From: Larix sibirica
Taxonomy: Eukaryota; Streptophyta; Pinopsida; Pinales; Pinaceae
Length of the DNA stretch: 10,102 bases
Reading direction: 5' to 3'
NCBI GenBank assembly: GCA_004151065.3
Contig: NWUY0300053666.1
Coordinates: forward strand, 31,392 to 41,493
Shown here: positions 1 through 6,880 of the stretch, in pieces
How positions within the stretch are numbered: the first letter of the stretch is position 1
How the letters are laid out: each line of letters opens with the position of its first letter
Notes under the pieces: generated by a model
Seen by the model: only the letters and a program-made list of their open reading frames with translations
Told to the model about the DNA's origin: nothing
Databases searched by the model: none
Program-made: the position numbers and the translations under genes

Positions 1-21
1 GGCAACAGGGGCTACAGAGGT

Positions 22-470
22 GGAGTACTTGGCCATGTGATTAGAGAAGAGAATGTGAAAGATCAAAGTAATATTGAAAGACTAACTTCAATATTAGAGG
101 GATCTTATTATTATCAAAGATTTTATTAGAAGTATTCAAATGTTGCTACCTCCACTGATTTACACAGGAAGAATAAGTTGATTGGAATGAAGATGTTGAG
201 TGAACACTCTTTAACCTTGAAGATAGAGTGACTAACTTCATGTAGATGCTTTAACTGATTTCTCTTAGAGAAGAGAGTGTGAAAGATCAAAGCAATATTG
301 AAAGACTAACTTCAATATTAGAGGGATCTTGTTATTATCAAAGATTTTTGAGAAGTTTTGCTACCTCCACTGATTTAAACAAGAAGAATAAGTTGATTTG
401 AATGAAAAGGTTGAGAGAGTGACTACCTTCATGTAGCTGCTTTCACTAATTTCTCCAAGACCTTTTGTCT
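22..470 (+). pseudogene. Gypsy reverse transcriptase C-terminal remnant, internally duplicated
   Basis: This is the end of a Ty3/gypsy reverse transcriptase, the enzyme that copies element RNA into DNA. It opens with L-G-H-V-I-R-E-E-N-V-K-D from position 28, which resembles the conserved LGHxVS-xxGVxxD stretch. It then has Y-Y-Y-Q-R-F at 106-123, matching the family's GYYRRF motif, and an A-T-S-T-D-L-like block matching the usual A-x-P-L-T-x-L. The piece normally lying between the first two motifs appears shortened. The same order recurs in a second, shorter copy from 265, with Y-Y-Q-R-F at 333-347. The fragment ends with F-S-K-T-F at 451-465, the usual boundary before RNase H. The catalytic YxDD box would lie upstream and is outside the window. 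Stops and frame changes make it non-functional. Confidence 0.82.
41..446 (+). repeat. Imperfect tandem duplication within the RT remnant (2 units)
   Basis: Unit 1 (41-264) and unit 2 (265 to about 446) both begin TTAGAGAAGAGA and share long near-identical blocks, such as GAAAGATCAAAG followed by AATATTGAAAGACTAACTTC. Unit 2 is about 40 bp shorter because of internal deletions, including one after AGAAG and one of roughly 24 bp before GAGTGACTA. Both units end in the CTTTNACTNATTTCTC block that leads into the RNase H junction. The divergence between units shows the duplication is old. Confidence 0.85.
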
Positions 471-800
471 TGGAGTCTGATACATCATGTATTGACCTCC
501 TTGCTGTCTACATGCAAGAAGGCAAGCACACCGACTATAAGATCATGAAATTAACCTATCAAGAGAACCTTCTGCCTCTTTATGATCAAGAGATGTGAGC
601 CAGCCTCCACGCTCTCCACAAATTGGCAGCTTCGCATTGGATAAAGGTTTGTTGATAGGATTCTTCTTTATAACAGACTTGCCACTACCTCCATCAAAAG
701 AACCTCAATTCAATTGAGGAAAACTGGTTAAGATGGTTTGAATTTATTGTTTTGCAATTGGTTACGGTGAGAGTAAGAATCTAAGATCAACTTACTTGCT
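451..800 (+). pseudogene. Gypsy RNase H domain remnant
   Basis: This is the RNase H part of gypsy pol, which degrades the RNA strand of the RNA-DNA hybrid. After F-S-K-T-F (451-465) and a small frameshift, the translation reads S-D-T-S-C-I-D-L-L-A-V-Y-M-Q-E-G at 476-523. This corresponds to the family's CDASGxGxGAVLMQ-G start and keeps the first catalytic Asp. It continues to L-Y-D-Q-E-M, equal to the Y-x-K-E-M block with its catalytic Glu, then a stop and A-S-L-H-A-L-H-K-L, equal to the following helix. An F-F-I-T-D-L string near 660-690 may be the third acidic position. Similarity fades after about 740. Several in-frame stops mark it as dead. Confidence 0.75.
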
Positions 801-905
801 GTTGCTTTATAAAGCCTTCCCAATGAGAATGAACTAAATGCTAGCCATCACTGCCAACTGGTGATTGGAAATTAAAATGACAAACTGAATATACTGGATG
901 CTAAG

Positions 906-1230
906 GTGGCAACTTTGTTTGACAATAACATTACTTTGAATGTCCCTAGCTGCAGGCACTGGCTCAAAGACAATCTTCTGTTCCTCAAGGACAGAATTTT
1001 GGCCAGCCTAAATTCTAAGTTCTATATAAGAATATTGGAGAAAAGTAATAGCGTTCAAACAACTGGTAATGGGAGCTTTCTTTATGATTTATTTGAGAAT
1101 AAGGAAATCATTAACTTAGAATAGGAGGCTTTATGCCTAGAGAGATGTATGTCAGAGTGCCAAGTTCAAGAACAATTATAGCACCAGTTTATTGCAGCCT
1201 TTACGCACCTAATCTGTAATGTGACCGAGT
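906..1230 (+). pseudogene. Gypsy integrase, zinc-binding N-terminal part (degenerate)
   Basis: An open stretch from 906 to 1124 translates with L-K-D-N-L-L-F-L-K-D-R-I-L at 963-1001, which matches the conserved lead-in to the integrase HHCC zinc-binding domain. The His pair is not intact: the usual G-H is G-N here. After a stop the trace continues in other frames with E-C-Q-V near 1156-1167, an echo of the C-x-x-C half, and L-L-Q-P-L at 1189-1203, the well-known linker before the catalytic core. The open stretch begins with GTG (Val), not ATG, and is a fragment of pol, not a small gene. It is interrupted at 1231 by the SINE. Confidence 0.75.
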
Positions 1231-1243
1231 AGCATTGATTTCA
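1231..1243 (+). repeat. SINE target-site duplication, left copy
   Basis: AGCATTGATTTCA, identical to 1443-1455. It extends to 1248 with one T/A mismatch. It lies in the integrase reading region, so it is host sequence. Confidence 0.8.
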
Positions 1244-1259
1244 TTATGTCAACTGGATC

Positions 1260-1321
1260 TGGCTCGGGAGGTTAGCGAGGAGAAAATAGAAATGTTATCC
1301 TCCCCACCCAGGTTCAAATCC
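1260..1321 (+). promoter_or_regulatory. Internal RNA polymerase III promoter of the SINE (A and B boxes)
   Basis: A-box-like TGGCTCGGGAGG (1260-1271) and B-box GGTTCAAATCC (1311-1321), 51 bp start to start, somewhat more than in a tRNA gene. The B-box matches the GGTTCRANNCC consensus. Whether it is still active cannot be told from sequence. Confidence 0.65.
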
Positions 1322-1442
1322 CACTTGTGACATATTTCATCCTTCATGAGCCAATTGTTGCTGAGGCTGTGAGCCATGAGAAATATCTCGCTCTTGCTTA
1401 CAAGCAGGAAGGTGGTGTGAATAGTTACATGGAAATTTAAAA

Positions 1443-1455
1443 AGCATTGATTTCA
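1443..1455 (+). repeat. SINE target-site duplication, right copy
   Basis: AGCATTGATTTCA directly after the A-rich end of the SINE, identical to 1231-1243. A third instance at 2900-2912 belongs to the downstream 1457-bp-offset copy. Confidence 0.8.
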
Positions 1456-1960
1456 ATATGGGCCAACCCAAATCCGAGGGTAAGGATTCTATTTATGCTG
1501 GGCTAACTAAATATGTCAGTTACAACTTACAACTATAGATGTGAATGACAAGGTCAGCCAAGTGGCTGATTGTTACATGAACAGAGCATTTCTAAATTGC
1601 AAAATGCAGCGTATGCCTAATTCCTAAGTTTCTTTGGACTTAAATGTTTAGCCAGGTCACAACAATTTGTCTCATAGCACAAGTTACAATCCTCAACTCA
1701 ATATTCAAAAGAAATTGTTAACAAGGGGTTGGTAGAAGACATAGCTGCTAGGTGGGTGGTCAGCAAAATCAGTGAGAACATTGGCTCTGCCTTGCTGAAA
1801 ATTGGTATAATACAGTGCACCACTCATCCATCGGTATATCTCCTTATGATTATGAACTTAAGAGAGTCACATCTCATAAATTGGCTTCAAGATGGTTGTA
1901 AGGTACTGGCTGTCGGGAGTTCTTGGAGAAAGTCAAAAATATTTCATCCACCTTAAAGGT
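1449..1960 (+). pseudogene. Gypsy integrase catalytic core remnant
   Basis: This is the core that joins element DNA to the chromosome. Visible blocks are: K-S-E-G-K-D and L-T-K-Y in one frame at 1467-1514; Q-V-A-D at 1559-1570; T-S-Y-N-P-Q at 1679-1696, equal to the family's T-S-Y-H-P-Q; E-I-V-N-K at 1711-1725; and W-Y-N-T-V-H-H-S-S-I-G-I-S-P-Y at 1803-1847, a highly diagnostic gypsy string. The first catalytic Asp, in the usual VVDRLTKY, is missing because residues before L-T-K-Y are lost, and the second, in SDRD, is altered. Frames shift at least twice and there are stops, so it is inactive. The open stretch at 1729-1956 begins with TTG inside this remnant and crosses frames; it is not a gene. 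Confidence 0.85.
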
Positions 1961-2440
1961 CATCTTGAAGGTTGACCAAGAAAGGATGATGTTGCAAGTG
2001 AACAAGAAGAAAACTGATCATGAATTTGAGGTATGAGGATTGGTATATCTATGCTTGAAGCCTTACTCGCAGAGCAGCCTCAAGGGAAGTGGCAGGGAGA
2101 AGTATATCCAAGGTTTTATGGCCCCTAGAGTCTAATATAAAAAAGTAGGAAACCTCCTCCAAAAATACAGAATGTATTACACGTTATGGTTCGAAGAAGA
2201 CTTTGGCAAACAAGTCACTGCTATCCCGGAGTTGCCTCAGTTGGATGATGAGGAAAGGTTGATCATTGATCCAAAGTAGATGATGGACACTATAAAGAAT
2301 GGTCAAGAAAACAGGTTCTCAATGAAAATTTGGTGAAAAATAAAAGAACTTGCCTGTTGAGGATGCCTCCTAAGAGGTGGAGGACATATTCAAAAAATCC
2401 ACAAGTTTTTCAATGCTTCAAAGGTGAAGCAAGTTAGGAA
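1914..2440 (+). pseudogene. Gypsy integrase C-terminus and chromodomain-like tail remnant
   Basis: It continues in the frame of the W-Y-N-T block with R-E-F-L-E-K-V at 1914-1934. E-F-E-V at 2022-2033 is followed by a stop where Gly is usual, then G-L-V-Y-L-C-L-K-P-Y, matching the family's F-x-V-G-D-x-V-Y-L-x-L-x-P-Y. P-R-F-Y-G-P at 2108-2125 sits in another frame. G-K-Q-V-T and L-P-Q-L-D-D-E appear at 2205-2255, matching the linker before the chromodomain. V-E-D-A-S, a stop where Trp is expected, then E-V-E-D (2355-2384) matches the V-E-D-A-[ST]-W-E core of chromovirus chromodomains. The chromodomain targets insertion to chromatin in intact elements. No polypurine tract or 3' LTR could be fixed after it. 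Confidence 0.82.
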
Positions 2441-2543
2441 GGGAACTTGTAATCTCAAACTTGCGTCAGTGCTGTTATGACAACAGAGATTTAAGAACAT
2501 CCAGATTTTTTGAGTTTTATATGGAAGTGCCCACTTCAGCTAA

Positions 2544-2643
2544 GCACACCTCTTAACTCTTATGTCCACATTTAACGTTTTCCATTCAGAAATTAGAGTT
2601 TTATGAATAAAATATCAGCTTCGGTATAGCATTAAGTTAGTAT
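2544..2643. other. 100-bp block unique to copy 1
   Basis: Exactly 100 bp fills the place between the 1246-bp repeat and repeat A in copy 1. The corresponding 100 bp in copy 2 (4001-4100) is unrelated apart from weak, probably chance, matches. No coding or element signal is seen here. Confidence 0.7.
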
Positions 2644-2752
2644 GTATCGTAAAAGCTTACTTGCAAGGAAACCCTTAATAATCTAGGATTAGAATCTAGG
2701 TTACTTGCAAGTCTCACCATTTGGGATTTTGATTTCAAGTCTATCATAAGAA
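2644..2752 (+). repeat. Repeat A, copy 1 (109 bp)
   Basis: Matches 4101-4209 with the same 1457-bp offset as the long repeat and three substitutions. It contains the 11-mer TTACTTGCAAG twice. Copy 1 stops at the N gap. Function unknown. Confidence 0.88.
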
Positions 2753-2754
2753 NN
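2753..2754. other. Assembly gap (NN)
   Basis: Two undetermined bases lie exactly where copy 2 of the 1457-bp-offset duplication begins. This suggests a contig join. Any open frame crossing it is unreliable. Confidence 0.95.
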
Positions 2755-4000
2755 TCCTCCCCACCCAGGTTCAAATCCCACTTGTGACATATTTCATCCT
2801 TCATGAGCCAATTGTTGCTGAGGCTGTGAGCCATGAGAAATATCTCGCTCTTGCTTACAAGCAGGAAGGTGGTGTGAATAGTTACATGGAAATTTAAAAA
2901 GCATTGATTTCAATATGGGCCAACCCAAATCCGAGGGTAAGGATTCTATTTATGCTGGGCTAACTAAATATGTCAGTTACAACTTACAACTATAGATGTG
3001 AATGACAAGGTCAGCCAAGTGGCTGATTGTTACATGAACAGAGCATTTCTAAATTGCAAAATGCAGCGTATGCCTAATTCCTAAGTTTCTTTGGACTTAA
3101 ATGTTTAGCCAGGTCACAACAATTTGTCTCATAGCACAAGTTACAATCCTCAACTCAATATTCAAAAGAAATTGTTAACAAGGGGTTGGTAGAAGACATA
3201 GCTGCTAGGTGGGTGGTCAGCAAAATCAGTGAGAACATTGGCTCTGCCTTGCTGAAAATTGGTATAATACAGTGCACCACTCATCCATCGGTATATCTCC
3301 TTATGATTATGAACTTAAGAGAGTCACATCTCATAAATTGGCTTCAAGATGGTTGTAAGGTACTGGCTGTCGGGAGTTCTTGGAGAAAGTCAAAAATATT
3401 TCATCCACCTTAAAGGTCATCTTGAAGGTTGACCAAGAAAGGATGATGTTGCAAGTGAACAAGAAGAAAACTGATCATGAATTTGAGGTATGAGGATTGG
3501 TATATCTATGCTTGAAGCCTTACTCGCAGAGCAGCCTCAAGGGAAGTGGCAGGGAGAAGTATATCCAAGGTTTTATGGCCCCTAGAGTCTAATATAAAAA
3601 AGTAGGAAACCTCCTCCAAAAATACAGAATGTATTACACGTTATGGTTCGAAGAAGACTTTGGCAAACAAGTCACTGCTATCCCGGAGTTGCCTCAGTTG
3701 GATGATGAGGAAAGGTTGATCATTGATCCAAAGTAGATGATGGACACTATAAAGAATGGTCAAGAAAACAGGTTCTCAATGAAAATTTGGTGAAAAATAA
3801 AAGAACTTGCCTGTTGAGGATGCCTCCTAAGAGGTGGAGGACATATTCAAAAAATCCACAAGTTTTTCAATGCTTCAAAGGTGAAGCAAGTTAGGAAGGG
3901 AACTTGTAATCTCAAACTTGCGTCAGTGCTGTTATGACAACAGAGATTTAAGAACATCCAGATTTTTTGAGTTTTATATGGAAGTGCCCACTTCAGCTAA
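2755..4000 (+). mobile_element. Second copy of the gypsy integrase/chromodomain remnant with a truncated SINE
   Basis: Identical by eye to 1298-2543. It starts within the SINE, so only the B-box half (2755 to about 2899) is present, followed by the right target-site copy at 2900-2912. The integrase core follows (W-Y-N-T at 3260-3271), then the C-terminus and chromodomain-like tail (to about 3897). The same stops and frameshifts are present. All the coding comments for copy 1 apply. Because it follows directly on the N gap, it may be an assembly artefact and not a second genomic locus. Confidence 0.9.
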
Positions 4001-4102
4001 AGGCATTAATGATAAACTTTATGCACAACATACGAAATGGTATGCACTTAATTCGTACGAGAATCCAATTCTGTTTTGAACTATGTTCAGCAAGCTTCGG
4101 GT
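4001..4102 (+). repeat. Repeat B, copy 1 (102 bp)
   Basis: Starts AGGCATTAATGATAAAC and ends AGCAAGCTTCGGGT. Repeated at 4209-4310 (208 bp later) with two substitutions that I can see (ATACG/ATACA and ATGTT/ATGTC). No coding match. Confidence 0.88.
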
Positions 4103-4209
4103 ATCGTAAAAGCTTACTTGCAAGGAAAGCCTTAATAATCTAAGATTAGAATCTAGGTTACTTGCAAGTCTCACCATTTGAGATTTTGATTTCAAGTCTA
4201 TCATAAGAA
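4101..4209 (+). repeat. Repeat A, copy 2 (109 bp)
   Basis: Sits between the two B repeats, giving a B-A-B array with a 208-bp period. Differs from 2644-2752 at three positions. The minus-strand open stretch over 4019-4204 has no recognisable protein family and is treated as chance. Confidence 0.88.
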
Positions 4210-4310
4210 GGCATTAATGATAAACTTTATGCACAACATACAAAATGGTATGCACTTAATTCGTACGAGAATCCAATTCTGTTTTGAACTATGTCCAGCA
4301 AGCTTCGGGT
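4209..4310 (+). repeat. Repeat B, copy 2 (102 bp)
   Basis: Near-identical to 4001-4102. After it the sequence becomes unique (TTCTAGCTTAGC). The B-A-B order suggests a partial tandem repeat with a unit of 208 bp. Confidence 0.88.
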
Positions 4311-5197
4311 TTCTAGCTTAGCTAATGTAGGTCTAATTTCATTGATCATTCTTTACTTGTATAAGTAAGAATTGATATCAATATTCCACAGTATTTTCAT
4401 CATTTGGATGAATTTCATAGTTCAATACCAGAAATTTGAGACAGCAGATCTTTCCTATATTCTATCATTTTTCATTTATTTATAGGACCCAAATATCTTC
4501 CAATGAGCAGTCTGTTAATCTGCATCCCTACCAAGGAACTAAAGCTATAAACAGCAATAAGTAGTGTATAATTAACCGTTAAACAGGTAACAAGGAATAA
4601 ACCAACCAAGTAATTAACAATTTCTCCAATTGCCTTCTAAACTGCAGATCCTTCCAAAATATCACATCACTCTTAGTAAAAGAGCAGCCATTATTAACTC
4701 TTAACTGCAATCTTATGCACAGAGATTCCAACACTATTATCCCAGATAGTATTACATGATTAAACAAGGAACCAACTGCACAGCACTAGATGGTTATTAT
4801 TTCTAGCAATGCCATCACCCATAATGCTATTTGATGCCGATCTATGATATGATCAGACCATTAATGAAAAAGAAAATATTTTATTCATGCAGCATATATT
4901 GGTGCAACCATAGGCCACAATGTCTATATGGAATAAACACCCACTAATGAATCCATTACAAGCTCAGGGTTAGAACTGCCAATTAATTTTTGGCATCAAT
5001 GCTAGAACAGATATAACGTGTTTAACCTTATAATAAAATTTGGTTCTTCTACCAAAATTTTGGGGAAGCCAAATATTATTATAATAGAAGTCAGAATATC
5101 ATAAAACAATATGCCAGATCAAGAGAAGCATCGGGATCATAACTGAGACCATGTCATAATACTCCTACGAACCTTGCTGATATAAATAAGCACTCAC
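4311..5197 (-). other. Non-coding, read as part of the first coding intron of the pyrophosphatase gene
   Basis: On the minus strand this follows the splice donor GTGAGTG at 5197-5191. I searched both strands by eye for the next pyrophosphatase exon (the region after H-D-L-E-I-G) and saw none. The intron would therefore be at least 5.2 kb, including the retroelement block, and would leave the window at the left edge. No repeats or RNA genes are seen in it. The open stretch at 4579-4767 on the minus strand is unremarkable. Confidence 0.5.
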
Positions 5198-5324
5198 CAA
5201 TTTCAAGGTCATGCCATGGATGTGCTGCAACTGATCGCCGAGTCAGGGAAGAAAGAATGCGTTCATTCAACTTGACGTGAGGAAACCCAGAGCTCACATT
5301 ACCATCTCCGTGAGGAGTAGCCAT
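5198..5324 (-). CDS. Soluble (family I) inorganic pyrophosphatase, first coding exon only
   Basis: Cytosolic family I pyrophosphatase hydrolyses PPi to two phosphates with Mg2+ and so drives biosynthetic reactions forward. This exon encodes 42 residues plus one base: a variable N-terminus starting M-A-T-P-H-G, then L-N-E-R-I-L-S-S-L at residues 19-27 and [15 protein letters not shown] at 29-43. The second block is a hallmark of plant cytosolic pyrophosphatases. The exon ends in phase 1 at a GTGAGTG donor (5197-5191), inside the Gly codon. The ATG at 5324-5322 has G at -3 and +4, and the length fits the family, so I chose it over an in-frame upstream TTG at 5393. The catalytic acidic and Lys residues are encoded by later exons that are not in the window. 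A truncated pseudogene cannot be excluded, but this exon is intact. Confidence 0.85.
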
Positions 5325-5351
5325 AGCTTCACAGGAGCAAAGATCTCTTAC
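5325..5351 (-). other. 5' untranslated part of the coding exon, with upstream 3' splice site
   Basis: Reading the minus strand, TCTTTCTAAAACAG at 5365-5352 is a good plant 3' splice site. A 27-nt leader from 5351 then reaches the ATG at 5324. This suggests an intron in the 5' UTR. The leader starts GTAAGAG, so CAG|GTAAGAG also resembles a donor; if it were used as one, the ATG would be in an intron, which is less likely. Confidence 0.5.
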
Positions 5352-5476
5352 CTGTTTTAGAAAGACTCCAATTAAATCATTGCATATGGCCAATATTATA
5401 ATTCAGCAATATTACTGTTTTAGAAAGACTCCAAAAAATCATTGCATATGGCCAATATTATAATTCAGCAATATTA
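5352..5476. repeat. 63-bp tandem duplication carrying the splice acceptor (2 copies)
   Basis: Unit 1 is 5352-5414 (63 bp) and unit 2 is 5415-5476 (62 bp). They are the same except for ATTAA versus AAAA within the unit. Each unit carries CTGTTTTAGAAAGA, which on the minus strand is the pyrimidine tract and CAG acceptor just upstream of the pyrophosphatase start codon. The high identity means the duplication is recent. Confidence 0.92.
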
Positions 5477-5811
5477 ATGAGAACCAAATTCTTCCATAAT
5501 TATATAGCATTAACCCATACTAGTACACAATGCCTCCATTATTGTTTTCATTATATTGTTTTAACTATTGTTTAAAAATTACTCAACGCTTATTTCAACA
5601 CGACTTTGATATTTTTGAAGAAACTTTTCAAGTGCAGAAGGACTATGATCTTTTTTGAAGAAAACTTCAAGTGTAGAAAAGGAGACAAGTAAGCGTGAAC
5701 TAACTGCCATGGACTTCCTTCTTATATGAATTAATTTGGATGTTTGAGATTATTTAAACTTATAGTATAATTAATTTTGGAACATAAGATTATACCTGAT
5801 ATTCTTTGATC
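5477..5811. other. AT-rich non-coding stretch with one short tandem repeat
   Basis: No gene seen on either strand. A degenerate 39-bp tandem pair lies at 5602-5640 and 5641-5680 (GACTTTGAT / GACTATGAT, each followed by TTTTTGAAGAAA and CAAGTG). If the pyrophosphatase model is right, this is 5' UTR intron. Confidence 0.55.
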
Positions 5812-6169
5812 GAAAACATATTTTTATTAAATAAAAAAATATACTTATTATCAAAACATTACTAATTTTTCTCTGAACTTGAAACAATTTTATCCCTTGG
5901 ATCCAAGTGTAGTGACTCAAAGTCAAATCTACATGATTGCACCGAGTGTAGCCAAGTGCTCTACAGTCTACCTACTTGAGTTTTTTGGTTGAAAACATAT
6001 TTTTATTAAGAATATATATATATATATATATATACTTACTATCAAAACATAACTAATTTTTCTCTGAACTTGAAACATTTTTATCCCTTGGAACCACGTG
6101 TAGTGACTCAAAGTCAAATATACATGATTCATGAATGCACCAAGAGTAGCAAGGTGCTCTACAGCCCAG
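5812..6169. repeat. Degenerate direct repeat, two units of about 160-180 bp
   Basis: Unit 1 (5812-5969) and unit 2 (5991-6169) share GAAAACATATTTTTATTAA, ACTAATTTTTCTCTGAACTT, GTGTAGTGACTCAAAGTCAA and GTGCTCTACAG in the same order. Unit 2 has an (AT)n expansion and a small insertion (CATGAATG region). A further AGTGCTCTACAGCGCAG at 6313-6329 repeats the unit's end. No terminal inverted repeats or coding signal seen; it could be a non-autonomous element remnant. Confidence 0.8.
6011..6034. repeat. (AT)n microsatellite
   Basis: An uninterrupted AT dinucleotide run inside unit 2 of the direct repeat; unit 1 has an A-rich run at the same place. Confidence 0.9.
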
Positions 6170-6840
6170 NTATCAATATAATCATGATGCCACAAGATAA
6201 TATTATATTTTACAAGTCAAAGTAAGATGACTTCTGCACATCTTCCATGTGACATACTAAGCACGAACATTACTTCCTTGGAAGTCACCCTTTTTATTAA
6301 TATTCGAGAATGAGTGCTCTACAGCGCAGTATGGGGAAGATGTCACATAACATAACATTACAAAAATAAGAATAGATAATAAAAATTAATAAAATAATAA
6401 AAACAAGTCCGTTAGATATCCACTTAAAAAAATGAACACATCATATTGAATCATACAATAAAAAAATTAAAACCAACATAGATCCATCTTAAACCCAGAT
6501 CTATCAAGCACAGAAAGGATCCAATTTTGTGAGGTGTATGTCAAGCGAAGCAATAAACCAGAACCGACCAGGGAAAATGGGAGAGTGGAATAAATTATGA
6601 TATGGAAGAGGATACAACGGAATGTACATTCCCTTATTTTAGTAAGAATGAGAATACTCACTTATCCTAGGATACATTTGATTCTGATAGAGTTAATATG
6701 GAACAAATCCAGAAAGAAATTGGGGAAAAAATCCAGAGATACCAAGAATCGGAGCCGGTCCCCAAGTCCAACAATCAGCCTTGAGCATATAAACCCCCCA
6801 TAAATTGGTGCAATGAATCTAGAATTGAAGCCCAACACTT
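6170..6840. other. AT-rich non-coding sequence with a single N
   Basis: Starts with one undetermined base (6170). It contains A-rich low-complexity sequence around 6360-6480. Open stretches at 6467-6661 (minus) and 6597-6803 (plus) overlap each other, have no recognisable domain and have ordinary non-coding composition. No gene is supported. Confidence 0.6.
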
Positions 6841-6844
6841 AGTT

Positions 6845-6880
6845 AATCTAGAAACACTTCTAAATCTAGAAACACTTCTA
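6845..6880. repeat. 18-bp perfect tandem duplication
   Basis: AATCTAGAAACACTTCTA occurs twice head to tail (6845-6862 and 6863-6880), followed directly by TTAGGGTTT. Confidence 0.9.

Larger units (their letters stand above)
1231..1460 (+). mobile_element. tRNA-derived SINE inserted in the gypsy integrase, with target-site duplications
   Basis: The body runs from about 1249 to 1442, roughly 194 bp. It has a tRNA-like head with a pol III A-box-like TGGCTCGGGAGG at 1260-1271 followed by TTAGCGAGG, as in a tRNA D-arm, and a B-box GGTTCAAATCC at 1311-1321. It ends in an A-rich GAAATTTAAAA. It is flanked by the direct repeat AGCATTGATTTCA at 1231-1243 and 1443-1455, extendable to 18 bp with one mismatch. 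The gypsy translation on the two sides belongs to adjacent places in the integrase core, as expected for a clean insertion. The host was probably already a retroelement copy when hit. SINE family not identified; LINE-driven mobilisation is inferred from the structure. Confidence 0.83.
1..2543 (+). mobile_element. Decayed Ty3/gypsy retrotransposon pol fragment (chromovirus-like), 5' end outside the window
   Basis: Short translated blocks in the order expected for Ty3/gypsy pol run along the plus strand: reverse transcriptase end (L-G-H-V-I at 28-42, Y-Y-Q-R-F near 109-123), RNase H (S-D-T-S at 476-487), integrase zinc-binding region (963-1001), integrase core (W-Y-N-T at 1803-1814), integrase C-terminus and chromodomain-like tail (to about 2440). 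Blocks fall in all three frames and are broken by stops and indels, so no protein can be made. The order RT, RNase H, integrase is the Ty3/gypsy order; copia elements have integrase before RT. Gag, protease, most of RT and both LTRs are not seen. The element would be antisense to the pyrophosphatase gene on the other strand and may sit in its intron. Family assignment is from recognised motifs, not from a search. Confidence 0.88.
1298..2543 (+). repeat. Long direct repeat, copy 1 (1246 bp)
   Basis: This stretch is repeated at 2755-4000 with an offset of exactly 1457 bp and no difference that I could find by eye. It starts inside the SINE, between the A and B boxes, and ends after the chromodomain remnant at CTTCAGCTAA. 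Neither end matches a biological element boundary. Confidence 0.93.

Noticed and set aside
906-1124. 72-residue open frame as an independent gene
   Set aside because: It starts with GTG and its sequence matches the lead-in to the gypsy integrase zinc-binding region, so it is a pol fragment.
1729-1956. 75-residue open frame, repeated exactly at 3186-3413, as a conserved small gene pair
   Set aside because: It begins with TTG, lies within the decayed gypsy integrase and crosses two integrase frames. The second copy only reflects the 1457-bp-offset duplication.
2440-2543. 3' LTR or polypurine tract of the gypsy element
   Set aside because: AGGAAGGGAAC near 2433 is purine-rich but lies where the pol tail still seems to be coding, and no second LTR exists in the window to compare with.
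2637-2834. Minus-strand open frame crossing the N gap
   Set aside because: It joins repeat A to SINE sequence across undetermined bases and has no protein family signal.
5325-5393. Upstream in-frame extension of the pyrophosphatase starting at 5393
   Set aside because: The codon at 5393 is TTG, not ATG, and the extension lies within the duplicated intron end; the ATG at 5324 fits plant family length and context.
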